From Candidatus Heimdallarchaeota archaeon (lineage in GTDB: Archaea; Asgardarchaeota; Heimdallarchaeia; Heimdallarchaeales; Kariarchaeaceae): a DNA stretch of 64,000 nt. Position numbers and translations under genes: made by a program. Of this stretch, positions 56,629 to 64,000 are shown in pieces (position 1 is the stretch's first letter; each line of letters opens with the position of its first letter). The notes under the pieces are model-generated. The model was not told the DNA's origin. It saw nothing but the letters and a program-made list of their open reading frames with translations, and did not search any database. The stretch covers positions 322,357-386,356 of the forward strand of contig JASBSB010000001.1 of NCBI GenBank assembly GCA_030149205.1. The letters are read 5' to 3'.

Positions 56629-57195
56629 TTAAGGAAAACTTTCATCACTTGTCGCAGACGTTATCATTTCTTGTACCAACCAATCAAACATAGAATCTAC
56701 GCCATCACCTGTCTTTGCCGAGGTTTCAAAATATGAAAGTGGACTATTGTTTAATATTTCATCCAATAGGGCTCTTACACCATCTAGGTTAGCTTCATTA
56801 ACAATTCTTTTTTCAATTAGGTCAATCTTATTACCAACAAGTGCAATAGGAACTTTCCTGTTTATTACAATCTTCAGGATATCTTCTAACCACCACAGGG
56901 TGTTTTCAATATCAATCTCACGTGTAACATCGAGTACTAAAACACATCCGGCAACTCCAGTAGTATAAGATTTTCGGATCTCTCGAAACTCCGCATCCCC
57001 AGCTAGATCCCATATGACCAGTTCAGCATCATATGAATCAGATTTTAATTTAACTGTCTTAATTTCAACCCCTAAGGTTTTCAGGTACTTTTCGTTAAAA
57101 CTCTCACCCGAAATCATCCTTCTTAAAGAGGTTTTACCAACTCCTTGGTCTCCAAGTAACACGATTTTAAAGGCGAAAGAATTCTCATCAAGCAA
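56629..57195 (-). CDS. Ras-like small GTPase with Asp in the catalytic Gln position
   Basis: A 188-residue GTPase. G1 is GDQGVGKTS, the switch I Thr lies in KTLGVEIKT, and G3 is WDLAGDAEF with Asp where Ras has Gln61. G4 is GNKIDL and G5 is TSAKTGDGV. Loss of the Gln suggests slow intrinsic hydrolysis or dependence on a GAP. The start is a TTG at 57195 (no ATG precedes the P-loop). There is no prenylation motif; the C-terminus is TSATSDESFP. The neighbour across the promoter region is a second, divergent GTPase gene, so the pair may act together. Confidence 0.92.
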   Translation of the reverse strand: MLDENSFAFKIVLLGDQGVGKTSLRRMISGESFNEKYLKTLGVEIKTVKLKSDSYDAELVIWDLAGDAEFREIRKSYTTGVAGCVLVLDVTREIDIENTLWWLEDILKIVINRKVPIALVGNKIDLIEKRIVNEANLDGVRALLDEILNNSPLSYFETSAKTGDGVDSMFDWLVQEMITSATSDESFP

Positions 57196-57319
57196 TTAAA
57201 TTCAATCCTACTTGTCTGTTTTTCTTTAAATGTTTTGTGCATTTTCACACCAACTTAATCAATAATAGATTGTATTTTTCATTAGAGGCAATATAATATT
57301 TGCCAACCATAAGAAGAAC

Positions 57320-57354
57320 CATTTATATATATTCTTTTTTTTGTTAAATTGAAC
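57320..57354 (+). promoter_or_regulatory. Promoter of the insertion-bearing GTPase gene, probably leaderless
   Basis: A TTTATATATA element at about 57321-57331 lies 24 to 34 bases before the ATG at 57355, placing the expected transcription start near the start codon. No Shine-Dalgarno is present between them. A leaderless message starting at ATG 57355 is the simplest reading; the TTG at 57349 is then unlikely. Confidence 0.4.
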
Positions 57355-58113
57355 ATGGACAAGGCGTCTCGCATCATTTTTTCAATTCTAAAGCTTCAAA
57401 TGAAAAAAATTGCAATTGCTGGTCCCACAGGGGCAGGGAAAACCACATTATTTAAATTGGTCTTTCCTTACAATGAGTACAACCTTAATGAGGTTGAAAG
57501 AAACATTACCAGGGAAGCTCTTTCAGAGATATCTATAACACAGATTGAGGAGGATCAGTTTGAAAATTCGACAACTACTGTAAGTTTCAATGTAAGTAAT
57601 GCAGTGGCATGTATTGACCTGGCTAATCGAATGAACATTTACGAGATGAAGAATGATCTAAATTTTCTCTTAGAAAATGATTTTGATTACATTCTTCCCA
57701 TCCAAATTATTGATATTGCAGGTCAGGACAGGTTTAGATTCATGGTTGAAACCATGATAAGGGGATCTTCAGGAGTTATTTTTGTTGCAGATGGTACAAA
57801 TGTATCCAGTATCAATAGACTTCCTGAATTTCGTGAAATTGTTCATCAAGAAGAACTTCGAATTAACAGGAAAATTGAATCAATTGCCTTTGTAAACAAA
57901 TCCGATATGGCAAAGAGAAATTTATATGTAGGAAGTGGCCCTGCGAGGTCAGCTCTTCCTGAAGATGTTGAGGTCTTTGAGACAACTATGTTTGATAAAG
58001 ACACCTATCTCTATCCGATTAGAAAATTAATTGTCAAAATGTTTGAAAAACACCTTACAAGTGAAGACCTAAGAAATCATGTAAAGAAGATGTCTTCATT
58101 ACAAAGAACTTAG
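57355..58113 (+). CDS. Small GTPase-like protein with a large switch I insertion
   Basis: A 252-residue P-loop GTPase. G1 is GPTGAGKTT, G3 is DIAGQDRF, and G4 is VNKSD. Between G1 and G3 there are about 85 residues instead of the usual 40, including a Cys-containing helical insertion (SNAVACIDLANRMNIYEMKND). The N-terminus has an amphipathic helix of about 20 residues before the first strand (ASRIIFSILKLQMKKIAIAG). The C-terminus is basic (NHVKKMSSLQRT). No established family fits all of this; SRPRB- or RagC-like and unclassified Asgard GTPases are possible. It is divergent from the GTPase at 56629. Its stop overlaps that of the glycosylase gene. Confidence 0.8.
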   Translation: MDKASRIIFSILKLQMKKIAIAGPTGAGKTTLFKLVFPYNEYNLNEVERNITREALSEISITQIEEDQFENSTTTVSFNVSNAVACIDLANRMNIYEMKNDLNFLLENDFDYILPIQIIDIAGQDRFRFMVETMIRGSSGVIFVADGTNVSSINRLPEFREIVHQEELRINRKIESIAFVNKSDMAKRNLYVGSGPARSALPEDVEVFETTMFDKDTYLYPIRKLIVKMFEKHLTSEDLRNHVKKMSSLQRT

Positions 58114-59036
58114 GTAAAAAAGGATATCTCTCTTTGCATACGACGAAGATACATGGGGTACTTATACGTCATTAGCACTTGCGAGACCAATGCAGCCTGA
58201 TCTTTGAAATTTTCAGAAAGCCAGTTTTCTAATTCCTTCTCACCCAGCCTATCCGACAACAAGTACAAGTCTCTTAAGACATCCGTGATATAACTGTCCA
58301 CGAATGGTCGAGAATATACCCGAGCACCATAGATTAATAATGATTTTGCTGTGTAGTGGCCTATTCCTGGGATATCAACTAAATTTTTGAAACCTCTCTC
58401 CCAATCTGGATAGTAGGTATAGATTTCTATCTCCCTTAAATGATTAAATACCTCGCCAACATATTCAAACCTTGTCGTAGAAAAATATTGTTTCCAGACA
58501 TTCAAATCAATTTGAATAAGCTCGTCCTCGGTTGGAAACAAAAAACGTCTGTCATTCCAAGGCAAAGGATGTCCATATTCACTTAATAATTTATATTGCT
58601 TTTGACGGTATTCGATCGGGTCTGAATTTTGTGAAAGAAGAACTAACACTAAAAGTTCCATAAAATTTGAGTTGGCGTAAAGCCTGAAGCCAGGAATACT
58701 AAATACCGCACGAGCAAACACTTGGTCTCTCTGAATTATTGGTTTAAGATCTGTAAACGTCTCTCTTATTCCTAGTTCGAAATCCAATCGCTTGTTTATT
58801 TCAGCTTTGTTTCTCTGGGTTAATGATTCTGTGGAAATTACGTCTACTGTGAGTTCTGTACTCAGGGCTTTGGTATGAGTAACTATAACTTGACAAATAT
58901 TTCCAGACTCCAGCTGAAATACTCGATCCCAAATTTTTTGGTTATAAGGTGAGGATACAAAGTAATAAGGTCTAATTAAGCCTAAATTTATTGGTATTTG
59001 TGTAGTAATTTTGTAGGAGATAGTGTCCATTCTCAA
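58110..59036 (-). CDS. HhH-GPD DNA glycosylase
   Basis: A 308-residue protein. The C-terminal half is an HhH-GPD glycosylase: helix-hairpin-helix LVDIPGIGHYTAKSLLIYGA followed by the catalytic Asp in RPFVDSYI. The N-terminal half (about 110 residues) contains GNICQVIVTHTKALSTELTV and resembles the beta-rich AlkA/Ogg1-type domain. It should excise damaged bases (alkylated or oxidised). No Fe-S cluster Cys motif follows the HhH, unlike MutY/Nth. A Lys for bifunctional beta-lyase activity is not at the Ogg1 position as far as I can see. It begins directly at the stop of the coiled-coil gene. Confidence 0.85.
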   Translation of the reverse strand: MRMDTISYKITTQIPINLGLIRPYYFVSSPYNQKIWDRVFQLESGNICQVIVTHTKALSTELTVDVISTESLTQRNKAEINKRLDFELGIRETFTDLKPIIQRDQVFARAVFSIPGFRLYANSNFMELLVLVLLSQNSDPIEYRQKQYKLLSEYGHPLPWNDRRFLFPTEDELIQIDLNVWKQYFSTTRFEYVGEVFNHLREIEIYTYYPDWERGFKNLVDIPGIGHYTAKSLLIYGARVYSRPFVDSYITDVLRDLYLLSDRLGEKELENWLSENFKDQAALVSQVLMTYKYPMYLRRMQREISFFT

Positions 59037-59969
59037 TTATTTGGATTTTTCTTTCTTTTTGTCCTCAGAAAACATACCTTGGTTTAACAGAAGTTTGAAG
59101 TCTTCAAATCCTAATTTTTCTCCGGACTCTATTTTTTTCTTGATATCAATTGCTCGTTCTTTTTCATTCCTCTTATTTTCTGCATCAATGAGCTCTCTTT
59201 CACGTCTTTTCTCCTTAGAGGTTTTCTCACCAATTTCTTTCCTGATTCTATCTGCTTCTTTTGAGATTTCATTGATCTCATTTCTAATCTCTCTAATTTT
59301 CGTACTAATCTCTTGAATCTGTTGGTGTTCCTCATCAGCAATTTTCTTGATCTCAAAAGATTGTGCTTTCAATTCTAAAAACTTATTATGGTGATCCTGT
59401 GATTCCTGTGCAAGTTTGGTCAATTCCTTATGATATCCTCTTGCTGTACTGGAATGCATTCTTAGTTTCTCTCTTACAGCACGAATTTCATCTCTCTTTT
59501 CGTTTGCTACTGTTAACTGGTCGAGTTGTCTGTATAAATCTTCAATTTCTGAAATTATCTCATTCTCTTCTTTGTTGTCTAGATTAGGTGAAATTTCTAG
59601 CTTGTTTTCAAGTTCATCTATACGTCTGCTGAGATATTTTGTTTTTCGATAACTATTGTTTGAACCTTTGGTTTCTCCTAGAGCTTCTTCAAGTTTGTCT
59701 AACTCAGCTTTTGCCTTAGCCACATCTTCCTTAGCCAGATCTCTCAAAGCTTTTTTTAGTTGGACCTCTTCGTTAATTTTGTCCCTTTCATCAAGATGTG
59801 TTCGAGCCTCTTTGTAATGGTCTCTAAACTCCTTGTTATGACCGTCTCTTTTCTCACGAAATTCGTTTCGTTCCTGTTCGAACTTTCTGACCTCAGTTAT
59901 GAGGTTTTTCCGTTGATTACGTAACTCGTTGAGAGTCTCACGTTTTTCTTTCAAATCAGTTTTGTCCAT
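59037..59969 (-). CDS. Long coiled-coil protein (COG1340-like)
   Basis: A 310-residue, highly charged protein. Nearly its entire length is heptad coiled coil (ETLNELRNQRKNLITEVRKF onward), broken near residues 115-140 by NNSYRKTKYLSRRIDE. The C-terminal end, IESGEKLGFEDFKLLLNQG, is the conserved tail of an archaeal coiled-coil family, as I recall COG1340. A structural or complex-scaffolding role is likely, but the biochemical function is unknown to me. I chose ATG 59969 (MDKTDLKEKRETL) over the start at 59990. It is immediately upstream of the glycosylase gene and about 160 bases downstream of asnS. Confidence 0.85.
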   Translation of the reverse strand: MDKTDLKEKRETLNELRNQRKNLITEVRKFEQERNEFREKRDGHNKEFRDHYKEARTHLDERDKINEEVQLKKALRDLAKEDVAKAKAELDKLEEALGETKGSNNSYRKTKYLSRRIDELENKLEISPNLDNKEENEIISEIEDLYRQLDQLTVANEKRDEIRAVREKLRMHSSTARGYHKELTKLAQESQDHHNKFLELKAQSFEIKKIADEEHQQIQEISTKIREIRNEINEISKEADRIRKEIGEKTSKEKRRERELIDAENKRNEKERAIDIKKKIESGEKLGFEDFKLLLNQGMFSEDKKKEKSK

Positions 59970-60127
59970 TGTAACCGACAAATATTTCACCTATAATAAA
60001 TACAAGAGAGACCAGAGTATAAATACCTTAAAGAAGATGGTCACTCAATTTTAGATACGTACTTTTCTATAATTCAATGATTATAAATAAGTCGATAGTT
60101 CACAATACAGTTTTTAGAATGTGTTGT

Positions 60128-61429
60128 TTAAGGAGATATTCTGTTGATTGTACGAGGATATAATGTGGTGTCTCTGATATGTTCAAGATTCAGAACCCAT
60201 TGAACAAATCTTTCCAATCCTAGTCCAAATCCACTATGTGGAACTGAACCATACCGTCTTAGGTCAAGATACCAATAATAGTCATCTTGATCCACCGGTG
60301 GATCCATTTTGTTCATTCGATCTTTCATGCTCTCTAAATCAGTTTCTCGTTCACCACAACCAATAACCTCACCTAGGTTTGGAAAAATAAAATCAGCAGA
60401 ATTTGTAACTTCTGGTTTTTCTAAGTTGATTTTGTGGTAGAAAGGTTTCATACTGACAGGAAACTGTTCTAATATTATCGGAACACCAAAATGGTTAACC
60501 AATTCCCTCTCAGGGGCATCAGATATATCTTCTCCAAATTTAACAGTAATTCCTTTCATCTGTAAAATTTCGAGCGCCTCTGAATACGAAACCCTTGGAA
60601 ATGGTTTTTGTGGGACTTTTAAGTCAATCTCAAAAAAATCTAATATCTCTTGATCATTCTGTTTAACTTTATTTAAAACAAAAATTATAAGATCCTCCAA
60701 GTATTCCTTAAGACCTGCAAAATCCATAAATGCATACTCCCCTTCAATATGTGTGTATTCAGTCAAATGTCTTCTTGTTCTACTTTTCTCAGCTCTAAAT
60801 GAGGGTAAGATACAAAATACGTCACGCAATGAAAAAATCGCCGTCTCTAAATATAGTTGTGATGATTGTGTAAGGTAGGCTTTGTCTTTAAAATATTTAA
60901 TTTCAAACAGTTCTGAACCTCCTTCAGCTTGAGCTTCTACAATTGTTGGAGGTGTTACCTCTTCAGCATTTCTTGAATAAAAAAACTCTCTAAAATATTG
61001 GACGATATGTGACCTTAATCTTAGAATTGCTGAGGTTTTTGGTCCTCTAATGACCAAGTGTCTCTTGTTCAGTTGTGTTTCAATTCCAGCTCCCTCAGGC
61101 AATAGTTGATCGTAATCCTCAGTTGATGTGTCAAATATCTCGAGCTCGACCACTGACATTTCCATGTTATATTTAGCCCGGGGGTCTTCTTTCACTTTAC
61201 CTGTGGCTTTTAATGATGCTCCTCTGTATAGATTTTTTAATGAGTCAAAATGAGGGCTTTTTAATGAATTCTTTTTTATGGTGAGTTGTAAAGTTTTGAA
61301 GGTGCTACCATCAAAAAACTCAATGAAAATCAATTTTCCCTGTGTTCTCTTCTGCCAGATCCAACCTTCAACACAGACTTCTCTTCCAAAATTTTCTGGA
61401 ACATCATTTATTCTAACAATTGTGACCAC
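60128..61429 (-). CDS. asnS: Asparaginyl-tRNA synthetase
   Basis: Class IIb synthetase of 433 residues. An N-terminal OB anticodon domain (VCVEGWIWQKRTQGKLIFIEFFD) is followed by the catalytic core. Motif 2 is FRAEKSRTRRHLTEYTHIEGE, which agrees with AsnRS (SRTRRHLxEYTHVE) rather than AspRS. GEDISDAPEREL and PNLGEVIGCGERETD follow, and motif 3 is GFGLGLERFVQWVL. The sequence resembles eukaryotic cytosolic AsnRS as I remember it. AsnRS is present in some archaea that otherwise make Asn-tRNA by transamidation. It is between the coiled-coil gene and the small membrane protein gene on the same strand. Confidence 0.88.
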   Translation of the reverse strand: MVTIVRINDVPENFGREVCVEGWIWQKRTQGKLIFIEFFDGSTFKTLQLTIKKNSLKSPHFDSLKNLYRGASLKATGKVKEDPRAKYNMEMSVVELEIFDTSTEDYDQLLPEGAGIETQLNKRHLVIRGPKTSAILRLRSHIVQYFREFFYSRNAEEVTPPTIVEAQAEGGSELFEIKYFKDKAYLTQSSQLYLETAIFSLRDVFCILPSFRAEKSRTRRHLTEYTHIEGEYAFMDFAGLKEYLEDLIIFVLNKVKQNDQEILDFFEIDLKVPQKPFPRVSYSEALEILQMKGITVKFGEDISDAPERELVNHFGVPIILEQFPVSMKPFYHKINLEKPEVTNSADFIFPNLGEVIGCGERETDLESMKDRMNKMDPPVDQDDYYWYLDLRRYGSVPHSGFGLGLERFVQWVLNLEHIRDTTLYPRTINRISP

Positions 61430-61479
61430 TGTAAATCATTCTAGTTATAATTTTCTTTTTAAAAAAAAATTGTTGTCGA

Positions 61480-61776
61480 TTACGATGTTTCTGCGGATTC
61501 AGTTTCAACTTCTTCTGTTGCTTTCTGTAAATCTTCCTCTGTCCATTCAACTGGTGGAGGAGTGGTAATAAGGGTAAGACCAATCCATCCCATTATTCCA
61601 AACACAACCAGAATCATCAGAAACACTGGGATTGTAATAGCATACATGAACACCACATCATTTAATTTTGATGGAAACATGGCAGGATATGCTAGTAGAT
61701 AATAGATTTCAAAGATTATTGCAAAAAGACTGATGAGGGAAATGATTACACCAATTAACTTATCTGTGCTTGCCAT
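61480..61776 (-). CDS. Small membrane protein with two helices and acidic tail
   Basis: A 98-residue protein with two hydrophobic helices (LIGVIISLISLFAIIFEIYYL and AITIPVFLMILVVFGIMGWIGL) and an acidic cytosolic tail (WTEEDLQKATEEVETESAE). I recognise no family. Its N-terminus MASTDKLIGVIISLISL is typical of short archaeal two-helix proteins. It is 50 bases upstream of asnS and 66 bases downstream of the possible AroDE-like gene, so it may be in one transcript with them. Confidence 0.75.
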   Translation of the reverse strand: MASTDKLIGVIISLISLFAIIFEIYYLLAYPAMFPSKLNDVVFMYAITIPVFLMILVVFGIMGWIGLTLITTPPPVEWTEEDLQKATEEVETESAETS

Positions 61777-61842
61777 TGATTCTAAATCATAGATAGGTTA
61801 AATAACCTTTCGTCAATTTCTTTCGTAAATTGTCAAAGATTT

Positions 61843-63168
61843 TTAAGAATCCATGATTTCCAAGATTGTATCTACACATCTTATTATAAGTTCTGAACCA
61901 TCAATGTGAGGCACACTGTTTTTCGAACAATATTCTATTAAACGAGTTGTATTATTAACCAAGGGGATATCTATTATTAAACTCACTTTATCCAGATATT
62001 TTTTTGGAACTGGCAAGATATTTGGGAGATCACCTTCTCCGAATGGAACACAATTAAATATCAAATCAAAATCTATGGACTCACTTGGATCTATTGGCTC
62101 TACTTTAGGAAAAAAGGAATTAATCACTTCGATTTTTTGAAAGTTTCGATTTCTTACTCTAATCAAAGATGATCCGGGGTAGGAAACTGCAACCAGAGAT
62201 GAAACGACAGAATTAAGACCCTCGATATACACATTAAAGAATTTCTCAAGAGAGTATTCTTTAAGGATTTTTTGAAAGGTTAGATAATAGATATCATAAG
62301 CCTTCCAAACTCCTCCTATATGTCTAATGAGACTAATATTTTTTGAGATGCTTACTGAGCTATCAAATTCTTCTACAAAAGGATATAATTCCGATTGAAA
62401 TGGAGGAAAAACGAACAAACTGTTAATATACGTAGATTTAAACACAGGAAATGCACGTGTAAATTCAATGATATTATTCAATTCTAGGACAGTAAACTTA
62501 ATGGAATCACCATTTAGAACATCAAATACTTTTACTGCTTGAATTTTTTGTCCTTTTCGTGTGAGAACCAATGTATTAAGGTTATATACTGATAAGTCCT
62601 CTCTTTGATCCGAAAAGAAATTGTTTAGATCATCTCCACAAAACAAGGAGAAGATTTCTTTTAAATCACCTTCCACAAATATATGGTAATCTTGGTTTGT
62701 ACTATTGAGCTTTTTTACCCAATTATAAATTTCAAGAAGGTCAGTTATTGAGTTAGGGTGAACTATTATCTTTGCTACGAAAGTCCCAAGTGATTTCTTC
62801 AAATCGATTATACTCTCAAAATCTATTTTTGCTATACCCTCATAATCTACAAAGACAACGATTGGTATCGACCCATTTTCTAAAAGGGTCATAGAAAGTA
62901 AATCATAAGGGTACAGAAACTCAATGTAGTGGGGATGCAAGTCAACGATCTTCTTCAAAAGTCTGATACGCATATCTAAAGAGCCAAATTCTGACCAATA
63001 AGGTAGTGTCAATAAATATTTTTGATTAGTCTTTTCGTTGATTTCATTTAACAATCCACTGGAGAGGACGAACTCATTAACCTCAAACCTTTTAATTTTA
63101 TTAGAGTCAAAGGACGATGATAAAAAATCCTGAATATTATCAAAATTGATAATCTCGGGTTTCTTCAT
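61843..63168 (-). CDS. Possible degenerate AroD-AroE (dehydroquinase/shikimate dehydrogenase) fusion
   Basis: A 441-residue protein with no firm family assignment. The middle of the first half (SLGTFVAKIIVHPNSITDLLEIYNWVKK) resembles type I dehydroquinase strands. The second half has elements like shikimate dehydrogenase: FVFPPFQSELYP near the NVTIPFK position, FDLIFNCVPFGEGDLP like the DxxINATPxGM loop, and IIDIPLVNNTTRLIEYC with HIDGSELIIRC like the end of AroE. The catalytic Lys (now Gln), the NTD motif and the GAGGA loop are not conserved. If the reading is right it is a pseudoenzyme or has changed function. An unrelated alpha/beta protein is the alternative. Confidence 0.35.
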   Translation of the reverse strand: MKKPEIINFDNIQDFLSSSFDSNKIKRFEVNEFVLSSGLLNEINEKTNQKYLLTLPYWSEFGSLDMRIRLLKKIVDLHPHYIEFLYPYDLLSMTLLENGSIPIVVFVDYEGIAKIDFESIIDLKKSLGTFVAKIIVHPNSITDLLEIYNWVKKLNSTNQDYHIFVEGDLKEIFSLFCGDDLNNFFSDQREDLSVYNLNTLVLTRKGQKIQAVKVFDVLNGDSIKFTVLELNNIIEFTRAFPVFKSTYINSLFVFPPFQSELYPFVEEFDSSVSISKNISLIRHIGGVWKAYDIYYLTFQKILKEYSLEKFFNVYIEGLNSVVSSLVAVSYPGSSLIRVRNRNFQKIEVINSFFPKVEPIDPSESIDFDLIFNCVPFGEGDLPNILPVPKKYLDKVSLIIDIPLVNNTTRLIEYCSKNSVPHIDGSELIIRCVDTILEIMDS

Positions 63169-63266
63169 CTAAAATATCAAAGTATTGGTTATATTTAATT
63201 ATTATTACCGGTTCAAATATATCTTGCAAGTGTACAATACTGTTTTTAAATCTCCTTTTCTCCAAA

Positions 63267-64000
63267 TTAGATCTGAATTAACTGCAAGAATGGAATTAAA
63301 ATTGAACCCCAAAGTAACCATATAACATAGGCTAACCAGAAGTAAACAATTCCTGGTATCTGAGCTCTCACCCAAACAAATTCTCTCTTGGTTAGAATTG
63401 AGGATGAATGAACGCTCTGTCTTAGTTCCTTCTCTTTTTGCTCTAATACTTCATCTTCCTCATTATACACAAACAATTGCTTTGTAGAAACCCATTCATT
63501 GTCTACAAATTCTTCTGCGGGATCTAGAAAACTGGTTGAAGAAAGCTTTTTTGGATCTACTTGAAATGCTGTTACTAAAAATGTGATTTTCGTAAAAATT
63601 GAGAGCCGGTGTTCGTTTATGAACCACTTTCTGAATTTAAAATAATTGAATATATTCAATATAAAAATAGGAACAATTGTTAAAACTAAGCCAAAAATAA
63701 AATTTGCAAGGATCAGGAAAAGTGGAATCAAGGCAAAGGCTAGAGGAATTGTCATTGGGATAAAAGAGAAAATTACTGGGCTAGAGAAACTCAGAGCAAT
63801 TAATGCTTTTGAATCACCACCACCCCATATACCCATGGAATAAAATAAGAATCCAAGAATAAGACCTGAGGCAAAATTAATTAGAATCCCAAAAAGTTCT
63901 AAAAAAGAGTAGGGTTGTAGAATCCCACAGACTGTAACCACCAGTAATCCTGAAATTCCTTGAGTTAACCACACCAGATTACTAGTGTAGCGGGTTTTGA
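63267..64000 (-). CDS. A24-family prepilin/preflagellin peptidase, 5' end outside window
   Basis: Membrane aspartyl protease of the GxGD type (FlaK/PibD/TadV class) that cleaves class III signal peptides of archaellin and type IV pilin precursors. The GxGD motif with the second catalytic Asp is GIWGGGDSKALIAL. The frame is open to the right edge and upstream of the GTG at 63974 reads KTRYTSNLVWL. This matches the D-x-KTR segment after the first catalytic Asp, which must lie just beyond the window. The C-terminal part has a cytosolic stretch of about 90 residues before the last helix pair. The visible length is about 245 residues. Confidence 0.85.
   Translation of the reverse strand, partial: KTRYTSNLVWLTQGISGLLVVTVCGILQPYSFLELFGILINFASGLILGFLFYSMGIWGGGDSKALIALSFSSPVIFSFIPMTIPLAFALIPLFLILANFIFGLVLTIVPIFILNIFNYFKFRKWFINEHRLSIFTKITFLVTAFQVDPKKLSSTSFLDPAEEFVDNEWVSTKQLFVYNEEDEVLEQKEKELRQSVHSSSILTKREFVWVRAQIPGIVYFWLAYVIWLLWGSILIPFLQLIQI

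Overview
The window is AT-rich, densely coded archaeal DNA with many TTG/GTG starts and very short intergenic gaps. Three observations point, by inference, to an Asgard archaeon, most likely of the Heimdallarchaeia. There are three Ras-like small GTPases, a large cytosolic leucine-rich-repeat protein and a long coiled-coil protein. The information-processing genes are archaeal/eukaryotic in type (TrpRS, IleRS, AsnRS, TruD, a CDC48/VAT-like AAA+ ATPase, a NusA-like protein). Oxygen-dependent catabolic enzymes sit beside an F420 gene (cofE). No rRNA, tRNA, CRISPR array, insertion sequence or replication origin was recognised.

Region 1 (1-20 kb) is dominated by CoA-linked and aerobic catabolism. 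It holds three crotonase-fold enzymes with three different active-site signatures (PaaG-like, classical hydratase, Eci-like), a tandem pair of BoxB/PaaA-like diiron proteins, an aldehyde dehydrogenase, an acyl-CoA ligase and a eukaryote-like 2-hydroxyacyl-CoA lyase (HACL2/ILVBL type). Interspersed are a GTPase, TruD, a cysteine desulfurase, a CDC48 homologue with a decayed D1 ring, two Hsp20 chaperones behind a palindromic promoter, and a frameshifted PPOX-DUF2470 gene.

Region 2 (20-38 kb) opens with a polytopic GT-C-like protein and two FtsX-type permeases, one of 1351 residues, without a partner ATPase. An apparent operon follows: HTH/Zn-ribbon regulator, cofE, agmatinase-family gene, trpS. 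Tyrosine degradation is represented by homogentisate dioxygenase and 4-hydroxyphenylpyruvate dioxygenase, with an AhpD-like protein, a surface NHL propeller and a GNAT-membrane fusion nearby.

Region 3 (38-48 kb) holds the only long stretch without a conventional gene. It contains two perfect palindromes, a TATA box embedded in an operator-like array, and two consecutive microprotein ORFs with ribosome-binding sites, flanked by two winged-helix regulator genes. Next come a cluster of unfamiliar membrane proteins, IleRS, a CDP-alcohol phosphatidyltransferase and a MerT-like small membrane protein behind an inverted repeat.

Region 4 (48-64 kb) contains a DUF1499 protein, the LRR protein, a heterodimeric ABC exporter, a thiolase/DUF35 pair, two more GTPases, an HhH-GPD glycosylase, a COG1340-like coiled-coil protein, AsnRS, a possible degenerate AroD-AroE fusion and a prepilin peptidase that runs off the right edge. 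Family names rest on motifs read by eye; no database search was run.
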